From the NCBI GenBank assembly GCA_963734125.1, contig CAVTGB010000024.1, positions 1 through 64,000 of the forward strand: a stretch of 64,000 bases of DNA, read 5' to 3'. A program made the translations under genes and the position numbers. Origin of the DNA: DATARH01 sp963734125. GTDB lineage: Bacteria; Pseudomonadota; Alphaproteobacteria; ATCC43930; CGMCC-115725. The notes beneath the pieces were generated by a model. That model made no database searches and was not told where the DNA came from. It saw only the letters and a list, made by a program, of their open reading frames with translations. Within the stretch, counting starts at the first letter, position 1. Each line of letters opens with the position of its first letter. Positions 25,638 to 34,244 of the stretch are shown in pieces.

Positions 25638-28007
25638 TTACAGGGAACTGCCGGACAGCGACGCCACCGTCCCGCCAATCTCGCCGAGATTTTTAAAGAC
25701 GACGCTGAACATGACCGACACGCCAGGGGTCACATCGCCATTGCGGATCCCCGACTGGGTGATCGAGCTGATAAACGCCATGCACTCGTCCTGATAGATC
25801 GCGGCCAACGTCGCATACAGGCTGTCGCTACTCGATTGCGGCGTCGGCACGCCATTGATCAGGTTGCTGGAATTCGTCAGGTTGACGGTCTCGCTGCCGG
25901 CCAGCGACCAATAGCGCGTGAATTTGGTTGTCACGTTCAACGAAACCTGCTCGCGCTTGCCGAGCAGGATGTTTTGGCCGGTCGTCTGGTTGGTGACGAC
26001 CTGGTTTGGCGGCTGCGGCGGCTCCAGCAGGTAGTTCATCGCAAACCGAAGATTTTGCGGACCGACAGCCAGCCCAATCTCCTGCGTTCGGTTGTCCAGC
26101 GTGCTCTTGTCAAAACGAAACCGGTAGATCAGGTCGAGATAGGAAACCGGCGACAGCGTGATGCGTCCGACCACATCGGACAGGCGCTGCGCGGCACCGG
26201 ATGCCGGCGGCAAAAACGGGTTGTCTTCGGCGCGATAGCTCTGCCCGATCAGCATGCGGTAACTGCCGCCGTCCTTGCCGTAGAGGCCGAGCTTCAACCC
26301 GTAATCGACGCGCTGCCCGGTATCGAGCAGGTCATAGCCGGACAGCCGGTCCGGGCGGAACAAATCGGAATCGCGAAATTCGTATCCGAGGCTGTCTTCG
26401 TTGGGGATCCGCCGGTCGTTGCCGCTGGAGGGGCCGGCATAGATCCCCGCGATCGGCTCAATGATCGCGGTAGTCTCCTCACCGCGATGGGCAAGCGGGT
26501 AATTCCAGGTCAGTCCCAGCTGTGGAAAGGCGCGGGCGGCCAGGAAATCGCCGTTGAGCTGGGTCACCTGCTTGCCGCTGATCACCGGGAAAAATGCGCT
26601 GGGCAGATCGGGGTTCGACAAGGCGCTCAAATCGCCGACCGAATAGCCGTCGCCACGTAGGCTCGCGGTGAATTTGTATTCCCCGCCGATGCCGTCGCGG
26701 AAGGTCCGGTCCCATTCGCTGCCGAGCGAGATCCGGCGGGTCTGCGTCCCGACCTCGCGGACGATGTCGAGCAGGTTGGCGTTAAGCTTCCACACGCCGC
26801 CGAACTGATCGGGTTCGCTCAGCCAGGTGCGATTGATCACCGGCAGCACGATCGGCTGGGTCGAATCGCCCAGCCCCGGCAACAGCGGCTGGAACATATA
26901 GGCGTTGACATCGGTCGAGGCGCGCGGCTCGAAGCCTTCGAGGTAGGCGCGGCTGATCATCGCGTTCAGAAGCGGGTTGCCGAAGCCGAAGCGCAACAGG
27001 TAGGTCTGGTCGGAGACCCGCTGCAGCTGGAACCCGGTCCGGTAGGTGTCGTCGAGGTCCCACACTCCGGAGGCGTTGACGTGGCCGCGCCATTGGCTGC
27101 CGGTGTCCGAGTTAGCGCCCGACCCGACATTGCTGTAGTTGACGCTGGCGGCCGCATCGAGCGTTCCGTCGCTGAAGCGTTGCCGGTATTCGCCGGCGAG
27201 AAGCTCGCCGGCGCGGGTGGTAAAGCGAGGCGTCAAGGTCAGGTCCTTGTCGGGCCCGAGCACCTGGTAATACGGAATGGCAATGTGGAAGCCGTTGGTG
27301 TTGGAATTGCCAAAAGTCGGCGTCAGAAATCCGCTCGCCCGTTTGACCGATGGATCGGGCTCCGAAAGATAGGGCGTATAGAAAATCGGCCAGCCATCGA
27401 CCTCGATCACCGCGTCGCGGAACTCGATCAGCTTCAGCTCCTTGTCGTCGCTGATCTCGCGCGCTTTGAGCTGCCATGCCGGGGGGGCGCTCGGATCGCT
27501 CTTGCACAGATCGCAGGGCGAATAAACCCCGCGCCGCACTTCGAAGCGGTTGCCATTGACGCGCCGCGCGGTATTGGCGGCGAGCCGCGAGCGATCGGCG
27601 AGCAGCCGGCGCACATTCTGCGCGAAGACATCGTTCATCGAATCGCGCAGTTCCATGAAGTCGGCGAAGACAACTTCGCCAGTCGGCTCCAAGAGACTCA
27701 CATGGCCGGAAGCGGTGATCGTATCGGTGCGCTGGTTGTAGCTGACCGTGTCGGCGAGCAGGACTTCGCTACCCTGCGAGATTTCGACATGGCCTTTGGC
27801 GACGGTAAGCGCCAGCTGATCGTCGTATTGCACCTCATCGGCCTGGAAGACGACGGGCGCGTTCTTGTCGTCTTTCTTCGGGCCGGCGCCGGTCAACTGC
27901 GCCGCGGCTGGTTGGGCGGCGAGCGACAGGAGCAGGAATGCGCCGAGCGCGGGGAGGCCCGCGCGCTCGCCCAGCCATCGGTGTCCAGGTCGGGGGAAAC
28001 CGGTCAT
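25638..28007 (-). CDS. lptD: LPS-assembly outer-membrane protein LptD
   Basis: 789 residues, uninterrupted. Signal peptide (LGAFLLLSLAAQPAAAQ), then the periplasmic beta-jellyroll: FQADEVQYDDQLALTVAKGH, VEISQGSEVLLADTVSYNQR, ANTARRVNGNRFEVRRGVYS. CDLCKSDP is the cysteine pair expected for the LptD disulphide region. The beta-barrel starts around GWPIFYTPYLSEPDPSVKRA with SGFLTPTFGNSNTNGFHIAI and continues to the C-terminus. LptD with LptE inserts LPS into the outer leaflet. It is in an operon with lptG and lptF upstream and surA downstream, as in most Rhodospirillales. Confidence 0.95.
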   Translation of the reverse strand: MTGFPRPGHRWLGERAGLPALGAFLLLSLAAQPAAAQLTGAGPKKDDKNAPVVFQADEVQYDDQLALTVAKGHVEISQGSEVLLADTVSYNQRTDTITASGHVSLLEPTGEVVFADFMELRDSMNDVFAQNVRRLLADRSRLAANTARRVNGNRFEVRRGVYSPCDLCKSDPSAPPAWQLKAREISDDKELKLIEFRDAVIEVDGWPIFYTPYLSEPDPSVKRASGFLTPTFGNSNTNGFHIAIPYYQVLGPDKDLTLTPRFTTRAGELLAGEYRQRFSDGTLDAAASVNYSNVGSGANSDTGSQWRGHVNASGVWDLDDTYRTGFQLQRVSDQTYLLRFGFGNPLLNAMISRAYLEGFEPRASTDVNAYMFQPLLPGLGDSTQPIVLPVINRTWLSEPDQFGGVWKLNANLLDIVREVGTQTRRISLGSEWDRTFRDGIGGEYKFTASLRGDGYSVGDLSALSNPDLPSAFFPVISGKQVTQLNGDFLAARAFPQLGLTWNYPLAHRGEETTAIIEPIAGIYAGPSSGNDRRIPNEDSLGYEFRDSDLFRPDRLSGYDLLDTGQRVDYGLKLGLYGKDGGSYRMLIGQSYRAEDNPFLPPASGAAQRLSDVVGRITLSPVSYLDLIYRFRFDKSTLDNRTQEIGLAVGPQNLRFAMNYLLEPPQPPNQVVTNQTTGQNILLGKREQVSLNVTTKFTRYWSLAGSETVNLTNSSNLINGVPTPQSSSDSLYATLAAIYQDECMAFISSITQSGIRNGDVTPGVSVMFSVVFKNLGEIGGTVASLSGSSL

Positions 28008-28096
28008 GCGCCGTCTTCAAGCCTAAGCGGGGTCGCTGGTCGGAGGAATCGTGCAAGGAACCTTTGGCAGCCGGACGAAATCGGAAAACCTTGGTG

Positions 28097-29194
28097 TCAT
28101 CCGTCCTCGAGGTGAAGCAGCATCGAGGTACCGAAGATCATGCTTACCCCGGGTGGCGTCCAGGCGGCCAAGAGGACCGGGATCTTGGCCGACAGGCCGA
28201 GGGCAAACACGATATCCGACAGAAAGTACAACACGAAGCCAGCCAGGACGCCGCTCACGATCAGCGCCACCGCGCCGCCGCGCCGCTGCATGCGCAAGCT
28301 GAATGTCGCCGCGACCAGCACCATCGCACAGAACAGAAAGGGGCGCGCCAAGAGAATGTTGAAGTGCAGGCGGTGGCGCTGGGCCGAGAACCCCGACTGC
28401 TCTAGGAGGGTGATGTAACCGGGCAGCTCCCAGAACGACATCGTGTCGGGTGAAGCGAGGCTCTCCTCGATCTTGCTCGCGGTCAGCCGGGTCGGGAGAC
28501 GCAACTCGGCGAACGCTTCGGGCGGCTCGCCCGGGTGGAACCGCTGACCGTCCTCGATCACCCAAAATCCGTTGTCGAGCCTGGCCGATCGCGCTTCGAT
28601 GCGCGAGGTGAATTCGGACAGCCGGTTCGTGAAATACACACTCACATGCTGCAGCAGCAATGCCGAGGAGTTCACCTTGTCGCCATGAACGATGATCTGC
28701 CCATCGGCGGCGTCGCTCTGGCGCAGCCAGAGGCCGGCATTCGACAGGCTGAGCGGGTCGCTCGCCTGGCGCAGGATGCGACTGTCGAGCTTCTCGTAGC
28801 TCGCCTCCATCGTCGCGGCGATCGGGTTGAACACCGTGACGGCGACGACCCCGATCAATAGCGCAACCAGGATCGCGGGGGTCAGAAAGCCCCAAACCGA
28901 CACGCCGGCAGCGCGGGCGACGACCAGCTCGTTGCTGCGGGTCAGCCGCCAAAAGGCGAGCATCGTGCCGAACAGGATCGCAAACGGCATGACGTCCTGC
29001 GCGGTGTGCGGCTGTTTCAACACCGCCATCTCGAACAGCGCCCCCCAGCTGACCTGGGTTCGCGTGCCGCCGCGCCGGATCAGCTCGATATAATCGAGCA
29101 GAAACGTCACGCACACCATCGTGCCGAATACCCCGCAAAACCACGCGAAGTACTGGCGGGCGATATAGGCGGAGAGCGTCTTTGCCAGGTACAC
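28097..29194 (-). CDS. lptG: LPS export permease LptG
   Basis: 365 residues, YjgP/YjgQ family. N-terminal membrane helices (QYFAWFCGVFGTMVCVTFLL), a jellyroll periplasmic domain (about residues 130-270, SLSNAGLWLRQSDAADGQII), and C-terminal helices (RPFLFCAMVLVAATFSLRMQ; RRGGAVALIVSGVLAGFVLY). It forms the inner-membrane LptB2FG extractor with LptF, which lies 27 bases upstream. The typical alphaproteobacterial order lptF-lptG-lptD-surA is kept. ATG 29194 begins MYLAKTLSAYIARQYF, normal for LptG. Confidence 0.93.
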   Translation of the reverse strand: MYLAKTLSAYIARQYFAWFCGVFGTMVCVTFLLDYIELIRRGGTRTQVSWGALFEMAVLKQPHTAQDVMPFAILFGTMLAFWRLTRSNELVVARAAGVSVWGFLTPAILVALLIGVVAVTVFNPIAATMEASYEKLDSRILRQASDPLSLSNAGLWLRQSDAADGQIIVHGDKVNSSALLLQHVSVYFTNRLSEFTSRIEARSARLDNGFWVIEDGQRFHPGEPPEAFAELRLPTRLTASKIEESLASPDTMSFWELPGYITLLEQSGFSAQRHRLHFNILLARPFLFCAMVLVAATFSLRMQRRGGAVALIVSGVLAGFVLYFLSDIVFALGLSAKIPVLLAAWTPPGVSMIFGTSMLLHLEDG

Positions 29195-29221
29195 CAGAAA
29201 CCGCCTCCCGATCGGGGCCCG

Positions 29222-30337
29222 TTATCGCATTGCCGGCGCAACCCGCCCGAAGCCGGTTCTGATCCCGCCGAACAAGAGAATTCCAAACCCCAGCGGCAAC
29301 GGCAAGAGATTGGTCACATAAGGCAGCGCGATCAAACTGGGATGGCGGCTGGCCAGGGTCTTGACACCCAGATCAAGCGCCTGGAAGACAACGGCAAGCC
29401 CAATCGCCAGCAGCACCCGGCTGAGTTGGCCCCGACGGTTCAATTCGCCCGGCAACAGACAGGCGAGCGGGATCATTACAAAGGCGAAGACCGAGAGCGG
29501 CACGATGAGGCGCTGGTGTCCCTCGACGAGAAAGCTGTAGCGGTTGGACGCGTCCAAATCGGCCGGCGGCCAGAACAGCTCGTTCAGATAGCGCTCCTGG
29601 GCGTCGCGAAAGCGCACCACAGGAGCATCGCGCAGCATGTCCAGATCGAGCGTGTAGCGGTCGAAGGTCAGCACCGACAGCTTTCCAGTCGCGCGGTCGT
29701 AGCGTTGCCGGGAGCCGTTCACCATGATGACGCGCGAGCCCTGGGCGCTGTTGGCAAAAGCGCCCTGCTCGGCGAGGATCGTGACCGGCTGCTGCGGGTC
29801 GCGATCGTCGTTGATCAGGAGGCCGATGACTTCGCCGCGCTGGTTGCGGCCGGCGATATAGATCGTCAGCTTGTCCGAAACTGTCGTGAACGCCCCTTCC
29901 TGCAAGAGGGCCGAAACGAAGCGATTGCGGATCTCGAATTGCAGATCGCGGAATTCCCGGGTAGATGCCGGCAGGAAATAGGCCGACAGGCTCATCAGGA
30001 CCACGAAGGCGAGCCCGGCGAGAATAAAAACCGGCCGGGCGAGCGCCAGCGGACCGACGCCGGCGGCGCGCATTACGACGAGTTCGCTCTCCGAGGTCAG
30101 CCGGTTGAATACAAACAGCACCGCGATGAAGGCACCGATCGGCAGCACAATGTCGATGAAGCGCGGCAGGATCAGCACCGCCAGATAAAGAAACAGCTCG
30201 ATCGACAATCCGCGATTGACGATCAGGTCAACCAGGCGCAGCGATTGGGCGAGCCACACCGCAGCACTGAGCGCCGCGGTGACAAAGATCATCATGCTGA
30301 GGCATTGCCGCAGGATGTAGCGGTCGAGGCTGGCCAT
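29222..30337 (-). CDS. lptF: LPS export permease LptF
   Basis: 371 residues from ATG 30337 (MASLDRYILRQCLSMMIFVT), the usual LptF start; an in-frame upstream start at 30376 would add 13 residues. Three N-terminal helices (FVTAALSAAVWLAQSLRLVD; FLYLAVLILPRFIDIVLPIG), NRLTSESELVVMRAAGVGPL (the conserved coupling-helix region), a periplasmic jellyroll and three C-terminal helices. Partner of LptG. It is the first gene of the minus-strand lpt operon; the intergenic region to pepA carries a tandem repeat with promoter-like hexamers. Confidence 0.93.
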   Translation of the reverse strand: MASLDRYILRQCLSMMIFVTAALSAAVWLAQSLRLVDLIVNRGLSIELFLYLAVLILPRFIDIVLPIGAFIAVLFVFNRLTSESELVVMRAAGVGPLALARPVFILAGLAFVVLMSLSAYFLPASTREFRDLQFEIRNRFVSALLQEGAFTTVSDKLTIYIAGRNQRGEVIGLLINDDRDPQQPVTILAEQGAFANSAQGSRVIMVNGSRQRYDRATGKLSVLTFDRYTLDLDMLRDAPVVRFRDAQERYLNELFWPPADLDASNRYSFLVEGHQRLIVPLSVFAFVMIPLACLLPGELNRRGQLSRVLLAIGLAVVFQALDLGVKTLASRHPSLIALPYVTNLLPLPLGFGILLFGGIRTGFGRVAPAMR

Positions 30338-30424
30338 CGGCCGCAGATCATAAGGAGGCCGGTAGCGCGTCGCCACAGCTTTCCGGCCGGCGCGCCTTCA
30401 GATACCGTCGGGTCCGGCGCGCAC

Positions 30425-30504
30425 GGCGGGATTGACACACGGCGGGATTGACACACGGCGGGATTGACACACGGTGGGATTGACACACGGTGGGATTGAC
30501 ACAC
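30425..30504. repeat. Five 16-bp tandem repeats, each with a TTGACA hexamer
   Basis: GGCGGGATTGACACAC is repeated exactly three times (30425-30472), then twice as GGTGGGATTGACACAC (30473-30504). Each unit holds TTGACA, the sigma-70 -35 consensus. The repeat lies between divergent lptF and pepA. A weak -10-like TCTATC is at 30517-30522, 15 bases after the last TTGACA. Confidence 0.9.
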
Positions 30505-30562
30505 GGGGGCGCTGCGTCTATCGCGCCCGCAGATCGGAAAATCGATTGCCCGGGGTTACGCC

Positions 30563-32062
30563 ATGAAAATCAGTTTCGCTGAATTCGCCGTGCCGCATTC
30601 AGGCGCCCTCGTCGTCACCGCGTGGGAGGGGCGGGGGTTGACCGCCACCGCCCGCCGGCTCGACGAGGAAACCGGCGGCGCGGTCGGCCGCGCAGTCGCC
30701 TCCTCGCCCCGCTTCCATGGCAAGAAGAACGAGATGATCGCGATCATCGGCCCGCCGAAGCTGCCGTTGAGCCGAATTATCGTCGCCGGCCTCGGCAAGC
30801 CTGATGCGGTCGATCCCGGGGTGTTGCAGGATTTGGGCGGCACCCTCGTCGCCCATCTCAACAGCGCCGGAGAGAGCGAAGCCACCGTCGCGCTCGATCT
30901 CGGCGACGGGGCGCCGCTGAAGCCCGAAGATGCCGCCGCCAATCTCGCGTTCGGCGCCGAATTGCGCTCCTATCGCTTCGACAAGTACCGCACGACGCAG
31001 AAACCGGAGCAGAAGCCGTCGCTCGCCGGCATCACCGTGTCAACCGAGGCGGCGAGCGCTGCCAAAGCGGCCTATCACGCGCTCGGCGCGACCGCGCAGG
31101 CGGTCTTCTTTACCCGCGATCTGGTGTCCGAGCCGGCCAACACGCTTTACCCGGAGACGCTCGCCAAAGAGGCCGCAGGTCTCGCCGAATTCGGCCTCTC
31201 GGTCGAGATCCTCGACGAAGAGCGCATGCGCGAACTCGGCATGGGAGCGTTGCTCGGGGTCGGGCAAGGCAGCGCCCGGCCGTCCCGCGTCGTCGTCATC
31301 GAGCATCGCGGCGGAAAACCGGGCAGCCCGCCCCTCGGCTTCATCGGTAAGGGGGTCACCTTCGACACCGGCGGCATCTCGATCAAGCCCGCCGCCGGCA
31401 TGGGCGAGATGAAATGGGACATGGCCGGGGCCGGGGTGGTGATCGGGCTGATGCGCCTTCTCGCCACGCGCCAAGCCCGGGTCAACGCCGTCGGCATCGT
31501 CGGCCTCACCGAAAACATGCCCTCGGGCACCGCGCAGCGTCCGGGCGACATCGTGCGCTCGCTGTCCGGTCAGACGATCGAAGTCTTGAACACCGATGCC
31601 GAAGGCCGGCTCGTCCTCGCCGATGTCTTGTGGTACTGCCAGGACCGTTTCAAGCCCAAATTGATGATCGACCTGGCGACGCTGACGGGTGCGGTCGTCG
31701 TCGCGCTCGGCCACGACAATGCTGGGCTCTTCTCCAACAATGACCAGCTGGCCGACCGGCTGATCGCGGCCGGCAAGGAAGTGGGCGAGCATTTGTGGCG
31801 GCTGCCGCTCGCCGACAGCTATGACCGCGCGATCGATAGTGACGCGGCCGACGTCAAGAACATCGCCGGCGACCGCGCCGCCGGCAGCATCATCGGCGCG
31901 CAGTTCCTGAAGCGCTTCGTCAACAACGTGCCGTGGGCGCATCTCGACATCGCCGGCGTCGCCTGGTCGAAAAAGGACACAGCCACCGTGCCGAAGGGCG
32001 CCACCGCGTTCGGCGTCCGCCTCCTCGACCGCTTTGTCGCCCAGCATTACGAGAAAGGCTGA
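30563..32062 (+). CDS. pepA: Leucyl aminopeptidase (M17)
   Basis: 499 residues, full length. It removes N-terminal residues from peptides in the cytoplasm with two metal ions. The M17 metal site is complete: IGKGVTFDTGGISIKPAAGM (Lys and Asp ligands), GEMKWDMAGAGVVIGLMRLL, and the signature NTDAEGRLVLADVLWY. The N-terminal macro-like domain (residues 1-170) is present. PepA hexamers also bind DNA in some species. ATG 30563 starts MKISFAEFAVPHSGALVV. It is followed after 21 bases by holC, a common gene pair. Confidence 0.95.
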   Translation: MKISFAEFAVPHSGALVVTAWEGRGLTATARRLDEETGGAVGRAVASSPRFHGKKNEMIAIIGPPKLPLSRIIVAGLGKPDAVDPGVLQDLGGTLVAHLNSAGESEATVALDLGDGAPLKPEDAAANLAFGAELRSYRFDKYRTTQKPEQKPSLAGITVSTEAASAAKAAYHALGATAQAVFFTRDLVSEPANTLYPETLAKEAAGLAEFGLSVEILDEERMRELGMGALLGVGQGSARPSRVVVIEHRGGKPGSPPLGFIGKGVTFDTGGISIKPAAGMGEMKWDMAGAGVVIGLMRLLATRQARVNAVGIVGLTENMPSGTAQRPGDIVRSLSGQTIEVLNTDAEGRLVLADVLWYCQDRFKPKLMIDLATLTGAVVVALGHDNAGLFSNNDQLADRLIAAGKEVGEHLWRLPLADSYDRAIDSDAADVKNIAGDRAAGSIIGAQFLKRFVNNVPWAHLDIAGVAWSKKDTATVPKGATAFGVRLLDRFVAQHYEKG

Positions 32063-32083
32063 CCCGCAGCGGGGAAATCTGCG

Positions 32084-32530
32084 ATGGCCGAGATCGGGTT
32101 TTATCACCTCCGGGCAACGCCGCTCGAACGCGCCCTGCCGCGCCTCCTGGAGCGAGCCTCGGCCGCCGGCTACCGCATCGTTGTCCGCGCCGCCTCCGCC
32201 GAGCGCGTCGAGCATCTGAGCGCATTGTTGTGGACCTATGACGAGGCGAGCTTTCTGCCGCATGGCACCGCGCGCGACGGCAATGCCGCCGAGCAGCCGA
32301 TCTGGCTCAGCGAGCGCGCCGAGAACCCCAACCGCGCAACGATGCTGGTCGTCGTCGACGGGGTCGAGCCCGACGATCTTGCCGCGTTCACGCGCGTCGC
32401 CGATATATTCGACGGCAACGATCCCACCGCGGTCGAGGGCGCGCGTGACCGCTGGCGCCGCGCCACCGCCGCCGGGCACACGCTGACCTATTGGCAGCAG
32501 ACCGAAACGGGCTGGGCAAAGAAGGGCTAA
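32084..32530 (+). CDS. holC: DNA polymerase III chi subunit
   Basis: 148 residues. EIGFYHLRATPLERALPRLL, ERASAAGYRIVVRAASAERV, EHLSALLWTYDEASFLPHGT, and later QPIWLSERAENPNRATMLVV. This is the HolC fold linking the clamp loader to SSB. It follows pepA in most Alphaproteobacteria and is probably cotranscribed. ATG 32084 is preceded by GGGGAAAT. Confidence 0.9.
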   Translation: MAEIGFYHLRATPLERALPRLLERASAAGYRIVVRAASAERVEHLSALLWTYDEASFLPHGTARDGNAAEQPIWLSERAENPNRATMLVVVDGVEPDDLAAFTRVADIFDGNDPTAVEGARDRWRRATAAGHTLTYWQQTETGWAKKG

Positions 32531-32564
32531 GCGGGCCCCTGCACGGTGATCGCGGCTCTGATCT

Positions 32565-32682
32565 CCCTCCCCCTCGATGGAGGAGGGTCGGAGTGGGGGT
32601 GCACCGGCCGTGCCGCATGCACGGCAACGGGAAGAGCTGCGGCATCACCCCCACCCATACCCTCCCCCATCCAGGGGGAGGG
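32565..32682. repeat. Large imperfect palindrome (37-bp arms)
   Basis: The arm at 32565-32601 (starts CCCTCCCCCTCGATGGAGGA) pairs with 32646-32682 (ends CATCCAGGGGGAGGG) with about six mismatches. The loop is 44 bases. It lies between holC and ndk. Alphaproteobacterial genomes carry families of such mobile palindromes with CCCTCCCCC ends. Confidence 0.8.
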
Positions 32683-32784
32683 CCTCCAAATCCGACGCCC
32701 CTGCGCACGCTTTGCGCCCGGATTGCGGCTGTCCGGGACGATCGCTATAACCCGCCCCTTCGCGCCACCCATGGAAGAGAGATC

Positions 32785-33207
32785 ATGGCGATCGAGCGGA
32801 CCCTGTCGATCATCAAACCGGACGCGACCCGGCGCAATCTGACCGGCGCGATCAACCAGCGCTTCGAGGGAAACGGCCTCAGGATCGTCGCGCAGAAGCG
32901 GATGCGGCTGACCGAGGGGCTGGCCGAGCGGTTTTATGCGGTGCACGCCGCGCGTCCGTTCTACCGGAGCCTGGTTTCCTTCATGAGTTCGGGCCCGGTC
33001 GTCGTCCAGGTGCTCGAAGGCGAAGATGCGGTGGCGAAAAACCGCGAAGTGATGGGCGCGACCGATCCCGCCAAGGCCGCGCCCGGCACGATCCGCAAGG
33101 ATTTCGCCGAGTCGATCGAGGCCAATTCGGTGCACGGCTCCGATTCGCCGGAGAACGCCGCGCAGGAGATCGCCTTCTTCTTCGCCGATATCGAGATCTG
33201 CCCGTGA
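32785..33207 (+). CDS. ndk: Nucleoside diphosphate kinase
   Basis: 140 residues, the normal length. It moves the gamma phosphate of ATP to other nucleoside diphosphates. MAIERTLSIIKPDATRRNLT is the typical start, with RFYAVHAARPFYRSLVSFMS in the middle. The active-site histidine H117 in NSVHGSDSPENAAQEIAFFF becomes phosphorylated. ATG 32785 follows AGAGAG by 4 bases. Monocistronic: upstream is a palindromic element and downstream a convergent small gene. Confidence 0.97.
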   Translation: MAIERTLSIIKPDATRRNLTGAINQRFEGNGLRIVAQKRMRLTEGLAERFYAVHAARPFYRSLVSFMSSGPVVVQVLEGEDAVAKNREVMGATDPAKAAPGTIRKDFAESIEANSVHGSDSPENAAQEIAFFFADIEICP

Positions 33208-33222
33208 CGCCCAACGAGCGGG

Positions 33223-33348
33223 TCAGATCAGGAAGATTGCCATCCCGGCAAGGATGATGACGATCACCACGATCGAGATCTTGATGAACCAGGTGAACCC
33301 GATCCAGGTACTGCGGTGCCGTTCGAGTTCTGGATCTACTGCCGCCAT
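33223..33348 (-). CDS. Short aa3-type cytochrome oxidase subunit IV-like protein
   Basis: 41 residues. MAAVDPELERHRSTWIGFTW, then a single membrane helix with IKISIVVIVIILAGMAIFLI and TGA. This matches the small bacterial CoxIV-type subunit (D-P-E-L-x-x-H-x3-W-x-G-F-T pattern followed by one helix) known from Paracoccus-type aa3 oxidases. It would lie in the inner membrane. In Alphaproteobacteria it is often far from the main cox genes, as here. Confidence 0.75.
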   Translation of the reverse strand: MAAVDPELERHRSTWIGFTWFIKISIVVIVIILAGMAIFLI

Positions 33349-33390
33349 CTCCGCCTCGCCGGTTGAGGAGCCGTTCGCGCGAGGTATAGC

Positions 33391-34078
33391 CTAACCGTCC
33401 GCCGAGGCAAGCACCTCGGACGGGTTGTAAAGGGTGATTTCCGGCGGCACCGCCCCCCTGATCGTCACCCGGTCGCCCTCGATCCTGAGGCGGCCCTCGG
33501 CGTAGAGACGCACCGCCGCCGGGTAGAGACGGTGCTCGGCGCCGAGGATGCGCTCGGACAGCAGCGCCTCGTCATCGCCCGGGTGCACCGGCACCACGGC
33601 CTGGGCGATGATCGGCCCCGAAATCAACTTCCGCGCGGACGAAATGCACGGTGCAGCCGGAAAATCGCACCCCGGCGGCGAGCGCCTGGCGCTGCGGGTG
33701 GAGCCCGGGAAAGGCCGGCAAGAGCGAAGGGTGGATGTTGACCAGCCGGTCGCGCCACGATTCGACGAAATCGCTGTCGAGGATGCGCATGAAGCCCGCC
33801 AGGACGACGAGTTCCGCGCCGCTTTGCCGCAATGCCCTATCAGCGTCGCTCGCGAAGGCGGCGCGGCTCGGCTGCGGCAGGGTGCGGCTTGGGATCCCGG
33901 CGCGGGTGGCATGCGTGAGACCGGGAGCCTCGGGCCGGTTGCTGATGACCAGCGCGATTTCCGCCGGATAAGCCGGGTCGGCGGCGGCCCGGATCAGCGC
34001 CTGCAGGTTCGATCCGCGCCCCGAAATCAAAACGGCGAGTTTGAGCCGCGCCCGGGGTCGTGCCGTCGGCGGTGCCAT
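33391..34078 (-). CDS. purN: Phosphoribosylglycinamide formyltransferase (one apparent frameshift)
   Basis: Purine synthesis enzyme, third step. About 229 residues: LKLAVLISGRGSNLQALIRA, AEIALVISNRPEAPGLTHAT, LVVLAGFMRILDSDFVESWR, and LVNIHPSLLPAFPGLHPQRQ with the catalytic IHPS motif. Near 33630 the frame shifts and continues as GPIIAQAVVPVHPGDDEALL to the C-terminus. The catalytic Asp region is intact on either side. ATG 34078 begins MAPPTARPRARLKLAV. purM, the usual partner, is not upstream; instead a divergent DUF2066 gene starts 167 bases away. Confidence 0.88.
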
Positions 34079-34244
34079 GGCGCCTCCGCATCGATGGCCG
34101 TGGTCTGCCGCCGCAAAGGCCGCCCAACGGTCGCTGGGGCCTGCTGTCGATGGCGTCCCCGCGAAAACTGCGCTATCACCGGGTAGGTGCGGTCCGGGGA
34201 GCCGCGAACATACGGGATCGGGGCCATCTTGCAATGAGTTTAGG

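Noticed and set aside
24292..28115. Long plus-strand frames opposite surA and lptD
   Set aside because: They are shadows. surA and lptD on the minus strand have complete domain matches.
30425..30504. CRISPR-like tandem repeat
   Set aside because: Units are contiguous with no spacers, so this is a simple tandem repeat.
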